DNA of 64,000 bases from Perkinsus olseni (Eukaryota > Perkinsozoa > Perkinsida > Perkinsidae), in contig JABANP010000126.1 in the NCBI GenBank assembly GCA_013115135.1, positions 1 to 64,000 on the forward strand. Reading direction: 5' to 3'. The stretch's first letter is position 1. The number at the start of each line of letters is the position of its first letter. Positions 34,519 to 45,560 of this stretch are shown here, piece after piece. The translations under genes and the position numbers were made by a program. Below the pieces are notes generated by a model that was not told where the DNA came from, did no database searches, and worked only from the letters and a program-made list of their open reading frames with translations.

Positions 34519-36186
34519 ATGTCGAGCCGCCCTCCTCCTACCGAGTACTTCAGCAGGCACCCAATCGAACATAAGATAGAAGGGGTCAACAGTGATGGAG
34601 ACTCCCTCTTCCTATAGTGAGTCACCTCTATTCTCATCGAGAGTGGCACTCTCCCCTCACTAGTCCTGCTATGATCTACAATAACCTTACTATAGCCACT
34701 GCTGCGACGGAGGGAAGTGTAGACCGGCTGCCTCGCAGCAGCAGAGTGGCCTATGTTGCTGATGATGGACATCATATCGTAAGAGCCCACCACCTGCCGG
34801 GGCTACGGCATATCTTAGCATATCCTAGAAGGATCTGCCTCCACTACAGTCCGCGTTGTCGGCAGTACCACATTGAAGGGTAGAGTGAATAGTATCAGGT
34901 ATAGCACAACGACAGCAGCTGCAGCATGAGTCTGATGGTGGTGGTAGGTACCATACACTCCACCACCACCCTACTACTACAACTGTACTTGTTATCACAT
35001 CAACTGATGGTGAGCATTCTGGTTCATTTGTATGGGCACCATCAGGATGATGATGTTAGGAGCATACATCTACACGGATGACCTTCGGAGGACCCTCTGC
35101 TATATCCCACCTCCTTCAGTTCATGCTCGAGATGATGATGATGAAGTATCATCGTCAACTATCCGTCGTGAGATGCTCATCGAACTCAGGTACACTTCAC
35201 AGCATCCACGGTCGTTCCTGACATGCATGGTGACTCGTCGGAGGAGACTAATGAGGGTCACCTAATAATTGGGGCTAGTGATGGCTCCTGCAGGGTCGGA
35301 CTACCCCTTCTCTCTTCACGATCCCCCTGCTTAGGTTATCCCCTTCAAAGGCGATAAGTTGGGCTCGGCTCCCTCGGCTCAGCAGTTACGACCAGCTGTC
35401 GGCGTCCCCACCGGGGGTATCCGCTATGTGTTCGATGGAGGTGATATCAGCAGAATGTCCGAGTATGTGTGCCATTGGGTATACCGATGGATCTCTTCGA
35501 ATGTGGAGGCCTTCAAGCTGCAGAGAGGTGGGCTCAACCGCCGACTGACATCTGAAGCATCCCTCCGCTCAGGTCGCCTCCATCAATAATCCCTGCGGCA
35601 TCTCGGAGGCCCCGGTCATAAGGTGCTATTGGTTGCCCTTCTTCCTTCACCATCCCGGCGTTATCAGTTGTGGATGCCCCACCCCCAACTGCCTCGTTGC
35701 TGCTCATGGCGATGGAAAACTGCGAATCTTCGATGCTGCAGCGGATTGGCAATTGAGGGTAATTTCATCGCTAGATAGCGATCGTGATCGTGATGCCCTT
35801 TAGTTTGAGATATCAGCGCATGGCCGATCCATAACGGGCATGGCTGTTCATAAGACGAAAGTAGGGCCCTAGCGGCCGCTTCCTCGACGGTCTGGCCTCA
35901 GCATCTAGTGGCAACAGTATCGGAGGATACTATCTTGAACCTTTGGAGGGTCAATCGGGACGAAGAGTTGGACAAGTCCTTCGGGGTGAGGGGCCATTCT
36001 GTGACGTCGGTGGTGAATCGACCTCATCAGACACCTCATCTCGTCGGATCGACACAAGTAGCTCAGAGGATGTTAACAGGGGTCTGCTTTGGTCATGGAT
36101 TTTTCCCTCCGTCTCATGATGACGGTGGTGATGATGGTCTACTAGTCCTAGGTTACGATTCTGATACTCTGTACTCGATGGTGTGA
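34519..36186 (+). CDS. WD-repeat protein, WDR54-like
   Basis: A multi-exon WD40 beta-propeller protein. From ATG 34519 the first exons read MSSRPPPTEYFSRHPIEHK and YPAMIYNNLTIATA, and match in order the N-terminal layout of WDR54. Later exons give LVAAHGDGKLRIFDAAADW (about 35680-35745), FEISAHGRSITGMAVH and HLVATVSEDTILNLWRV (about 35900-35955), and the end TGVCFGHGF...LLVLGYDSDTLYSMV with stop TGA 36184-36186. The repeat pattern A-H-x-R-x-I, S-E-D-T-x-x-x-x-W and a final 'GYD' strand resembles vertebrate WDR54. Middle exons (35000-35650) are placed only roughly. The function of WDR54 relatives is poorly known; a scaffolding role is inferred from the fold. Confidence 0.6.
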
Positions 36187-36794
36187 GGCCATGCAACCGA
36201 TGCTGTCATCTACTTCTTATCGTGTTGCGTTTGTCAAGTGCCATCGACTCTTTGACTTCCATGTAATACGCTACAGTAGTATCTCATGTCCGCTACTTGG
36301 TAACGTACTTGAAAGCTGAAAGTGGGTTTGGGGGGTCGAGCCTTATTCAGTGAAGCAGTAGTAGTTAGTAGACCGAGTTTCGTTTCGTAATAGTTTTATG
36401 ACCAACATAGTCAGTCCAATCCGCGTCCAGTCCTGCTGGCACTAGCTTTCGCGCTCTACACCATTTCCGTATAAATATGTTACGAAGCAATTTACCGGGG
36501 CGGGAGTCTCCACTGGAAGTAAGCATGCAAACAACCTCCCGCCATGCTTTCGCGACCACGACGTCATCTACAACTTTTTTCAACACAACAGTAACGAAGC
36601 TTCGAGACCGTTACTAATTGATGTACCATCAAAGATATACTACTATAATGCTGAGGTACTTCTTGTGATGCATCACCATTTTACACAGAGAGGCCAGCAC
36701 AATAGGGCCGGTGATGACGATACCGCTACTCACCAATGTTAATACAGTCACTGAAACTCCACCGTGGTGATGATGGTGGATGATACTCGTTGGA
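36187..36794. other. Intergenic region with one small frame
   Basis: This is a tail-to-tail gap between the WD-repeat gene and centrin. A minus frame at 36365-36586 (73 codons, beginning MLKKVVDDVVVAKAW) is basic and has balanced composition, so it could be a small gene. It has no recognised family and no supporting splice context. Confidence 0.3.
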
Positions 36795-37529
<735 letters not shown>

Positions 37530-37722
37530 ATTGAAGTGGTGGTGGTTATTACTACAGACACTCTGGTACACCCGACGCCCCCCAACCTGATTATTCACTC
37601 AAAGCCATTGGTAGTCGAGAATCTCATCAAAGCAGCAGCAGCCACTAATGTTCACTTCAGCGGTGTGTGCACAATGATAATGGAAGGAAATCGTGATGGT
37701 AGTTGTAGTGATGGTATTTGGG

Positions 37723-40027
37723 CTAATGATGACGACGTTGCAGCAGACTTCTGTGATCATCTGTAGGCAGACTCCATAAGGAGCTGGACTGCCAGCAGTC
37801 TAACCCATACGAGGGATCCTGAGGGGGCTGCTCAGGGGCCTGACATACACAGGATGAGCGGAGGTTCAGTGGATCATGAACATACAACTTTAACGAGATC
37901 ATCAATCCTGAGGATGGTGATGGCAGCCTCTGTTGCGAATTTGATGGACTTTAGCTTCGACACCATCGGCTCAAGGATCTGATAGAAGGATAGTCCAGAG
38001 GAGACGACACCACAGCCCCATCTTACACCCTGTGATACGGCATCAGTAACCTCTCCCTTAGAGAGGTCGAGACCGGCCGTCGCATTGCCACGAGTATGTG
38101 CAACACGTAGCTCAGCAACGAGTGCAGGCACGTCGGGGAGGGCAGCATTGAGGGCAAGGGTCTTCGGAATAGTCATCAATGCCTGACCAGGAGCAAGTAC
38201 CATCATTTGCCATCAAGAGTCGTAGAGCACCTCAGCGAAGGCTAGAATAGCCATTTGCTCCCTTCCACGATGAGAGGTAGCAAACTCCTCCAGGTGTAGT
38301 GATACGGATGCCTCGACACATCCACCGCCACCAACAACCTGATGACCAGCAGCATGTCAAGAGAGTTTTGATGCAACCTTCCTACACTGCCGGACTCTAA
38401 CGCTCGGGAGGTGGCGCACAGAGCATCATGAACGCTTCGCTCCGCCTGAAGAATAGCGCTTATAAACTGAGGTGCTAGACGCAGTTATTACCTCATCCAA
38501 GACGAAGTCGGATGCCCCTCGAAGGAGGAGGGTCGAGCTCTTGCCCTGATACTGACTATCGCCATTATTTGTAATGAATACGAAGTCATTGTCCCCGACA
38601 CGCTCCTCATGGACCTGATGACGATGGTATGGCCAACTGCTCATCAGTCACGACAGCATTACGAGATCAGCCTTGCCGATGGCAGAATCATCGATACCCT
38701 CCTCGTCCCACTGGTCAGTAGCCGTTAATGTGAGCAATGGCTTAGCTCCAGTTGCCTGAGATGGGGAGTTGGAGAACTCCTATCAAGCAGCTGTCATTGC
38801 CTTAGCAATCCTCTTCATGTCCTTCTTGGGGACTCTCCTCACGCCCATCACTTTACGGTCGATGAGATACTTCATAGAGAAATCGTCCAATCCACCGCTT
38901 GTAAGGATGACATTAACGCCCTTGGAGAGTATCTTCTCGATGCGGACCTTGGTGATGTCCATCTCATTCTGACGAACCTTCTCGAGCTCGGCAGGGTCAG
39001 TAATCTGGCAATGGACAATGCTATCGTGACTATCTAGCATCGCGAGGTTACCTGTATCTTGACGCCAAGTCCCATCCTAGCCTTTCCTCAGATCGAAGTC
39101 GAGTAAGGCAATACGGGCGTTCTCCACTCTGGTGGGCATACCCTGGGCAGCCCTCCCAAGGGCAATGGCGTAACCATTCTTGATCAGCCTGGACTCGGTG
39201 AGGCCCTTCCCGTGGGACTTCAACACATTCACTTGTCCAACAGGGTACTTATCCTTCCCATCAAATCCTGTTACTCTAACAGACTTGATGGCTTCAACCA
39301 CGAGCCTTGCGAACTCAGCGTCGGTGCCTGGAGGGCCCACACTACGCGTACGTGCCTTAGTTGCAGTATTACCGATGAATTTAGAGCTAAGACTGGTCTT
39401 AGCGATGTTGACAAGCACTTGCTCATCTAATGTCTTAGTCTTGACACCCAGTGCGTGCGGTACAAACTTGACACACTCCTTCATAGCAGCCCGATAACCC
39501 TGTGACCGTAGCGACTCTAGATCCGTACTGTAGATGAGTTGCCCCCTACCTGTATGATGTTTAGTGGCATGGATACCTCCCTTGATAAGCTCATTAGCTT
39601 TCTTTAAAAGTTCAGCGGCAACAAGTACAACAGAAGTGGTACCATCACCGACCTCTTGATCTTGTAGATTGGATAGTTGTTGGAGTACCTGATGATCACG
39701 AACATTCTGACACCTCCAAGTGAGTATCATCGTCGTGTACCTTAGCGGCGGGATGCTGCACTTCGAGCTTCCTCATGATAGTAGCACCATCGTTAGTGAC
39801 AGTGACATCACCAATGTCATCAACTAACATCTTATCCAGTCCTTGAGGGCCCAACGATGATTTCAAAATATTAGCAACAGCAACCTAAGACAGCAGAGGG
39901 AGGCCGTGGCTTAGGCAGCAACAGCAGCAAGCCACCATCCTATTGTTATTACGACAGCTGTAACGTTGGCATTCCGAACCTCCTGTCCATGCACACGAGC
40001 TCCGTCGACACTTAAAGGAGATGACAT
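37723..40027 (-). CDS. CCT1: T-complex protein 1 subunit alpha (CCT1)
   Basis: CCT1 is the alpha subunit of the cytosolic TRiC/CCT chaperonin that folds actin and tubulin. The start is ATG 40027 ([19 protein letters not shown]). Recognisable blocks follow in order: [55 protein letters not shown] [101 protein letters not shown] and [16 protein letters not shown]. Exon 1 is 39965-40027 and exon 2 is 39741-39884. Two places need a one-base adjustment to keep frame, and one intron is GC-AG (see findings). The last exon after RIDDLVK is uncertain; it may end at the TAG at 37723. Confidence 0.88.
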
Positions 40028-40166
40028 CAGAGAAGGAGGAGGGAGAGGGAGAACGACAAAACCGAGAAGGCTGGAAAGGAATCCTATAGGGTGCAGGAGG
40101 GACTTCTCAAAAACCGTTGACTTAGCCGTTGAGGAAATGTAAGCGTTGGCGAGAGTGCAAGACAAA

Positions 40167-41982
40167 ATGGTGAATGCCGCCTCAAAGCCCTCGAGTGGCG
40201 TTCGCATGGAGGGTACAGAAGGTGAAGACCCTGAGGTTAAGGAGCTCTCACGTAATACCTCCGTTGAGAGACTTCTGCCAGTATGTTCATCATCATCGGT
40301 AGTACTGTACTTCAGGAGGGTTGGAGCGTACGTCGCTCCGGGCTTGTGCCCATCTGCTGGTACCATCTTCCTGTCCGGCTACTATCCTACTACGTCATCT
40401 TCATCCCTTCCTGTCAGCTGTAGTAACTCTGTTATGTTATTACGACAGCTATTACTTCAGGTAGGGGTATTGAATGCCAAAGGTACTGGGAAGGACTATG
40501 AGGTTGAGGGGATGGTGGTCAGGGAGATGTGCACACGCTGGGGCCATTCAGACAACACCCTTGATGCCTTCTGCTAGGTCAAGGATGCTCCTTCAGCCAA
40601 CACAACAGGAGACAGCAGCACTGCCGGACAGGAAGAGGAGGAACTCCTCTCCTAGACGGGTCATGACATTTGATCCAACTGGGGAGGAGGAGGTAGTAAC
40701 GACACCCTTTTATTCACTCTTCCTTGACTTGCGCTCACGCCTCTTGTCTTATTCAATCGGAAGCGATGAAAAGCTGAAGTGCCGTCTTATCGGCCAGGTT
40801 CGTGTGTCCGATATATGCGAATTCCTAGCTTGTGCGCGTCTTGCTGTCGAAGGGAGAGGGGAGAAGACTTTGACCCAACAGACCGTGGTAGGCCGCCGAT
40901 GACCTCATCGTTAGAGGTCGGTCTGCCAGTCTGGTCCACGCGAACGTCTTATAGAAGCATTGAAGTTGTTGATGGAGACACCGAGAGCCAAAGAGCGAAT
41001 GAAAACCATTGAGCTCAACTCATGGAGGCATTGGGGACGTCGAGACAGAACCACCTGGTGCGCGAATCAGTCGACAATTGCATCAGCATCCGCTGTTGTA
41101 GAGACTACCACTAGCCCCCTCGCGAGCCGTTCACGACGCCGCAGAAGTCTTCGGTCTTCGGCCTCATCGTCATCTCCCTCGACCATTGCTCTCACCTCCT
41201 CTACCATGCCAGGAGCCGGGGACTCTTCCCCAACGAAGCGTAGAGGCCATGCAATCGATGCTGGTCGACGCGTTTCCGTAGGTTATACGTCGCCTACTAG
41301 GCGAAAGGCGGGGAACCCGGCGAAGAAGAGTATCATCCTTCCGGTCGAAAGGGGACACGGGATATGACAGCAGTAGTAGCAGTACGGGGGGCATGCAATA
41401 CGAGAAGCTAGAGGAGGAAGATGGGCTGCTTGACGGTGGCAATGATGGTGTTTTGCTGCAGCCTCCCGCAGTGATAACATTCATCACCGTCCTCTGCTTT
41501 TGCATCGATGGTAGTCAGGCTCCTCCGTTCGATCAAAGAGCCCCTAGACGCTTCGTCTCCAACGGCCCGTCAGCAGCTGGTGCTGGAAGAGCCGTTTCGG
41601 CCAGTCCAAGAATGAACTGGAAGTAGGAGTGCCATCGTAGATGATGCCAGGTCGGTTGTCAAAGGTCTACGCCTCGAAAGAGGGGCGTCTCACGAGGCGG
41701 AGACGAGCCCAACAGAAATTCGGTCGCCGAAGAGATATCGCCTGTTTCCTTCGGTGGATCGGAACGCATGGACTACTTCACGAAGCCAGGGCAAAGGATT
41801 AGCAGACCATCGCGGCATCTTATGCTGTACCAGCGAGGTGGGGTCGGCTGATTGATACAACATGTAAATACATTCAGTTGTTCTCAGGAATGCAATCGAA
41901 GGAAGATCGTCTGAGAAGGTTGAAGCGGGTCCAGGAGGCTAAGGAAATGGAGGAGGTGAATTTATCCGTGTCCACCCTTTAA
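40167..41982 (+). CDS. Ser/Arg-rich protein of unknown function
   Basis: A set of plus-strand open segments without a recognised domain, divergent from CCT1. A possible start is ATG 40167 (MVNAASKPSSGVRMEG). Segments include 40574-40800 (ALPDRKRRNSSPRRVMTFD), a Ser/Arg-rich low-complexity part at about 41080-41330, and a basic coiled end (KEDRLRRLKRVQEAKEMEE) stopping at TAA 41980-41982, 19 bases before the tRNA-Ser. Exon connections were not resolved and more than one gene may be involved. The grouping is inference. Confidence 0.35.
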
Positions 41983-42001
41983 GCTTGTTGAGAAATTCGT
42001 C

Positions 42002-42083
42002 GACAGCGTGTCCGAGTGGTTAAGGAGGTGGACTCGAAATCCACTAGGCTCTGCCTGCGCAGGTTCGAATCCTGCCGCTGTCG
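42002..42083 (+). tRNA. tRNA-Ser (CGA)
   Basis: An 82-base type II tRNA. Acceptor stem GACAGCG/CGCTGTC, discriminator G at 42083. Anticodon stem GTGGA/TCCAC with loop CTCGAAA, anticodon CGA at 42035-42037. A long variable arm is present, and the T arm contains GGTTCGAATCC. The D arm GTCCGAGTGGTTAAGG is typical of serine tRNAs. No intron. Confidence 0.96.
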
Positions 42084-42088
42084 TTTTT
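42084..42088 (+). terminator. Pol III T-run after tRNA-Ser
   Basis: Five thymines follow the tRNA directly, with a second T-run at about 42092-42097. Confidence 0.75.
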
Positions 42089-42254
42089 CTGTTTTTTACT
42101 CTGCGCGCGCGGTCCGATCCGAGATCCTCCTTCAGCTCGCTTCTTGTACCTTCAAGCCCCAGACACGAGGCAGTTCGATATCAGCAGCTCCACCTTCTAC
42201 ACAGAAAAGTGCCGAGACTCCCAACACCGATTCGAAGGTGGAGCTATCATGCTT

Positions 42255-43449
42255 TCCCGGGCATATCGACTCTCCCCGTTTTCAGAGTGTGAACCCTCGT
42301 GGTTACACCGAGGCAGTTAGTCGTTTGCAGCGCGGGTACAGGGAGAGGCAGCTGATGCGGGAGGTCGTGGAGAATAGAGACCCGGACGGGGCTGCGATGC
42401 AACAGCTGATAAGAAATCAGAAGGCTGGTGACACGTCCAAGTGCGCTACGGCATCATCAACAACAACCCCAAGAAAAGCGACTTCATGAATGTTTTTTCA
42501 GTATCGATGTCACTCCTGGTTCCCGGGGTTCAACCTTTCGGTTACCACGCGGAGGGACTCAAATTGGTCGAAGGACGGGTGGCAGAGGAGTTAGGCGAGC
42601 TCCACCAGATGGTGACGCCCCTGCGACTTCAATATCCCCACCCACTACAGAACGGAATAAAAGGAACTCGTACGGAACTGTTTCAGGCTCATGCTGACTG
42701 AATATATATCTCAGGCGCACGTCTGAGGCAAAGCTCAGACCGAGCTCGAGCCGTACACCAAACAATGGCCGCCTTAGTGTTAAGAGAGAATCACCTTACG
42801 CTAGGCTGCCGTCGATAAGCAAGCGGAACAGCCATCCGAGGGGACGTGGCCGAGCTGGACGAACAGATGGTGAATGGATAGAGGTCGAAGTGACGAGGAA
42901 CTCGGAAACAGGGAGTGACCGGCGATACGTAGGTGTCTGAAGGAGGCAGTTGACAAACAGTGAGTGATCAGGTTGTCGGTAAACTTCTCATTCAAGAAGG
43001 TCAGCCTCCACGAGCCATTCATGAAGCCGTCATAGCTTTCAGTCAGAAGCACAGACTAAAGACATCGGAGACGATCGAGTTGCATAAAGTCGCTCTTCTA
43101 CTCTCCACTAGAGAGTTTCCAGTACTCCAAGTGTGCCCATCAGGTATTGAAGCACAAGCTGGACACGAAGGATTATGACGATATCCCTTCGCAGCGAGGG
43201 ACAACTCCAGAGACCCCGACTGCTACCCCATGCGCCGACAGCTCAACACCACCCCCCGCTAACACGAGTGTGAATTCCAGCTCCAAACGTGAGCCTCAAT
43301 CCGTGTTGGTGCTACTACCACGTGGCACTATCGCTTTAGCTCCTTCGTCGAGTCCTAGGCCGAGTCGGGCTCACTCGACCCTGGCTCCTGCCGAACAGTC
43401 GTCCAAGGACGTCGCTGCCCAGGGAGAATGCAGCACCTGCCTCAAATGA
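42255..43449 (+). CDS. Unresolved low-complexity protein
   Basis: Plus-strand segments lie between the tRNA-Ser and 43449. The clearest is at about 42965-43110, encoding a helical motif QEGQPPRAIHEAVIAF followed by SQKHRLKTSETIEL, which reads like a short helix-turn-helix repeat. It continues into a Ser/Thr/Pro-rich tail ending at TGA 43447-43449. Earlier segments (42300-42420, SRLQRGYRERQLMREVVENR) are also helical. I recognise no family and could not fix the start or introns. Confidence 0.3.
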
Positions 43450-43803
43450 TTGCGAGCTGAGTTTCGGTACCCGGCTGGCTACTTGAATGCGACGCAGACC
43501 AAACCGTCCTCAGGAAGCGGCTCTAGCCTCGAGGGACACCTCCAGCGGCTTGACGAGTTGGGTCTAGAGGAGCCACTTAATTCGAGGCAGGCAACCCGTC
43601 TCTGACTGTCCGTTAGCTCACTATCGCCTCCGATGGCGTTTACTAATGAAGTGTGTTGTGTAACGTACCATTGTGTAATGATCAACATGTCCATTTTCTA
43701 TCGCCAGAATTAGGTCTGAGTTCTCCCTATCGGGTAAGCGAAGTAGTGTGCTAACTCGTGACAACACGGAGCACGTTATCAATGAAGCCAAGCATGTGAC
43801 TCA

Positions 43804-44370
43804 TTAAACATCCGCATCATCTCTCGATCTTTTCATGACAGTTCGGGGCATCACGCATGATGACGGTAACACATCATCATCAGTGGCATCACACCCATCG
43901 CTTGGGGGACAGGTATCATGCGCACTCAAGTCGTGTGCAGCATGATCCCGAAGGCACACCTCGACGCACTTCTCGACCTCTCGCATCTCCTCCTTTGAGA
44001 CCTCTGCGACAGTCTGTCTTTCGCTAGTCACGTTCCAACTATCCCTTAAGCGTCGCCGTTTACTCCTGTCGTCGTAGCGCGTGTAATCTCTTGATGATGA
44101 TGATGATGATGATGCTGGCTCGTCGTCCACAAGTCCATAATCTGGTGATCGCTCGGAGGAGGGTAGCGTCAAAGGACAGGTGCCATCAACTGGGCTGTAG
44201 ACTTTGACCTCCCACTCGGAGGGAGGCGATTCACTCAAGAACACCTGCCACAGGTGACCTGTGAACTCACCTGCGGCCCCGGATAAACCCTACCTTCTCC
44301 AGTTCTGCTACAGCATGATTCTGAGTCGCGAGAAGCCGAGGACCAAGACCCCATTTCGAAATCGATCAAA
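43804..44370 (-). CDS. Small acidic/Ser-rich protein of unknown function
   Basis: The terminal exon is open from a splice acceptor near 44253 to the stop at 43804. It encodes about 145 residues with a Ser run, a basic patch (DDRSKRRRLRDSW) and an acidic helical part (SKEEMREVEKCVEVCL). A preceding exon reading LLATQNHAVAELEK joins in frame through a 49-base GT-AG intron. The start codon was not found. No domain is recognised; the basic patch could be a nuclear localisation signal. Confidence 0.4.
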
Positions 44371-44443
44371 CTGGCGTAGCGAGATTCATCCGCGCGCGTT
44401 CGTACATGAACGTATGCTCAACCGTAGAAGCCCTTGAGCATCT

Positions 44444-44845
44444 ATGATGACGTCTTCGGTAGCCCTACCGCCTCCTCGACAATATTCAGGAGACCGTCAA
44501 CGAGAGGAAAAAAGGAAGGAACTTCAGCATGGCAACGGCAGCGGCGAAGTACCGGTCGCAGCGGCTGCTGCTGCTGCTGCTGCGAGGAATTCTAACGTAA
44601 TGAGAAGGTCGCTCAAGCAGCGAATTCTCTGACGAGTCTTCTCTGATCAGCGTTCTATAGAGGAGATTCGATCTGGCCTGCAAGCCTTCCACAAGAAGCG
44701 TCGTCTTGAGGGGGCTGTGGTGGGTAGTGGTACCCCAGTATCATCTGGTATCACTGCAAGCAATGGCAGCAGCAACAGCACCGAGGGCGACTCCAGGCTA
44801 CGAGAGTTTCATTCGAAATTTCTGTCGACACGACTCGATAGTTAG
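44444..44845 (+). CDS. Small Ala/Ser-rich protein of unknown function
   Basis: Two exons join in frame through an intron from about 44599 to 44652: MMTSSVALPPPRQYSG with a polyalanine run, then RSIEEIRSGLQAFHKKRRLE and a Ser/Gly/Asn-rich part, stop TAG 44843-44845. The polyalanine is encoded by a GCT/GCG repeat. No family is recognised. Confidence 0.4.
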
Positions 44846-45085
44846 GCTTGAAGAATTCTGCACTTTGTTTCCGTTGGTCTATGGGGGTGTTTCTGTACAT
44901 TGGGATGGGGCAGGGATGCAGCCGGACTTTTTAATGGATATTTGACCGTTTCCTTATGAATGTTCAGCGTAGTCAATGTGTTGGGCTCATGGGTCTGAAG
45001 GCCGCTGATGTCTCGCCATCTCAATACCATGAGGGTTGTGTTCAAGTTGCTAACCCGTGCCGCTCTCGACGGCTAGGTTTACAGA

Positions 45086-45458
45086 ATGTTCTCTCGCCAT
45101 CGGCTGGCGTCCCCTCTATTAGCTAGTTTGAAACAATGGAAGCCCCATAAGTCCATTGACTGGATTAAACTCAGCGAGCACTCAGGGAAAGAAGTAGGAG
45201 TATCCCACGCTTCACCATGGCATGCACGCCTCTCAGCGACCGAAGCCTAAGAAAGCAATCTTCAAAGGAGGCGATGATGCGTCCAGAGGCTTCATCATGC
45301 AGGTGGGATAAGAATGATTGACGTAATCACTACGTTGGAGAGTCGCCGCTCAGCCACGATACGGCAGGAAGATCGTGGACATGCTGCTGGAAGAAAACGG
45401 CACAGCAGAATTACTGCGGGGGAAGGTGCATGCAGGTGGTCAGCATGGGAGAAAATAA
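45086..45458 (+). CDS. Small protein with mitochondrial-type presequence
   Basis: Three exons read in frame: MFSRHRLASPLLASLKQWKP through SEHSGKE, then RPKPKKAIFKGGDDASRGFIMQ, then PRYGRKIVDMLLEENGTAEL to TAA 45456-45458. The total is about 90 residues. The first 20 are rich in Arg, Ser and Leu without acids, as in mitochondrial targeting peptides. The rest is basic and would suit an organellar ribosomal or respiratory accessory subunit, but no family was recognised. Confidence 0.45.
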
Positions 45459-45560
45459 TGAGTTTCTGTCATAAGTGCTTTTATCGCGTTGATACCGCTT
45501 GAGGAACGTCGAATATGAGAGAGGACGAAACAGTAACGAGGAGATATCGTGGGGTGTGTA

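Noticed and set aside
39911..40366. A 151-codon minus frame upstream of CCT1.
   Set aside because: Only the part from ATG 40027 matches the CCT1 N-terminus. The upstream extension is Ser/Thr-rich shadow sequence and the downstream end is intron.
42008..42292. Plus frames translating through the tRNA-Ser gene.
   Set aside because: The first 25 codons are the tRNA itself. The open frame is a by-product and is not evidence for a protein start.
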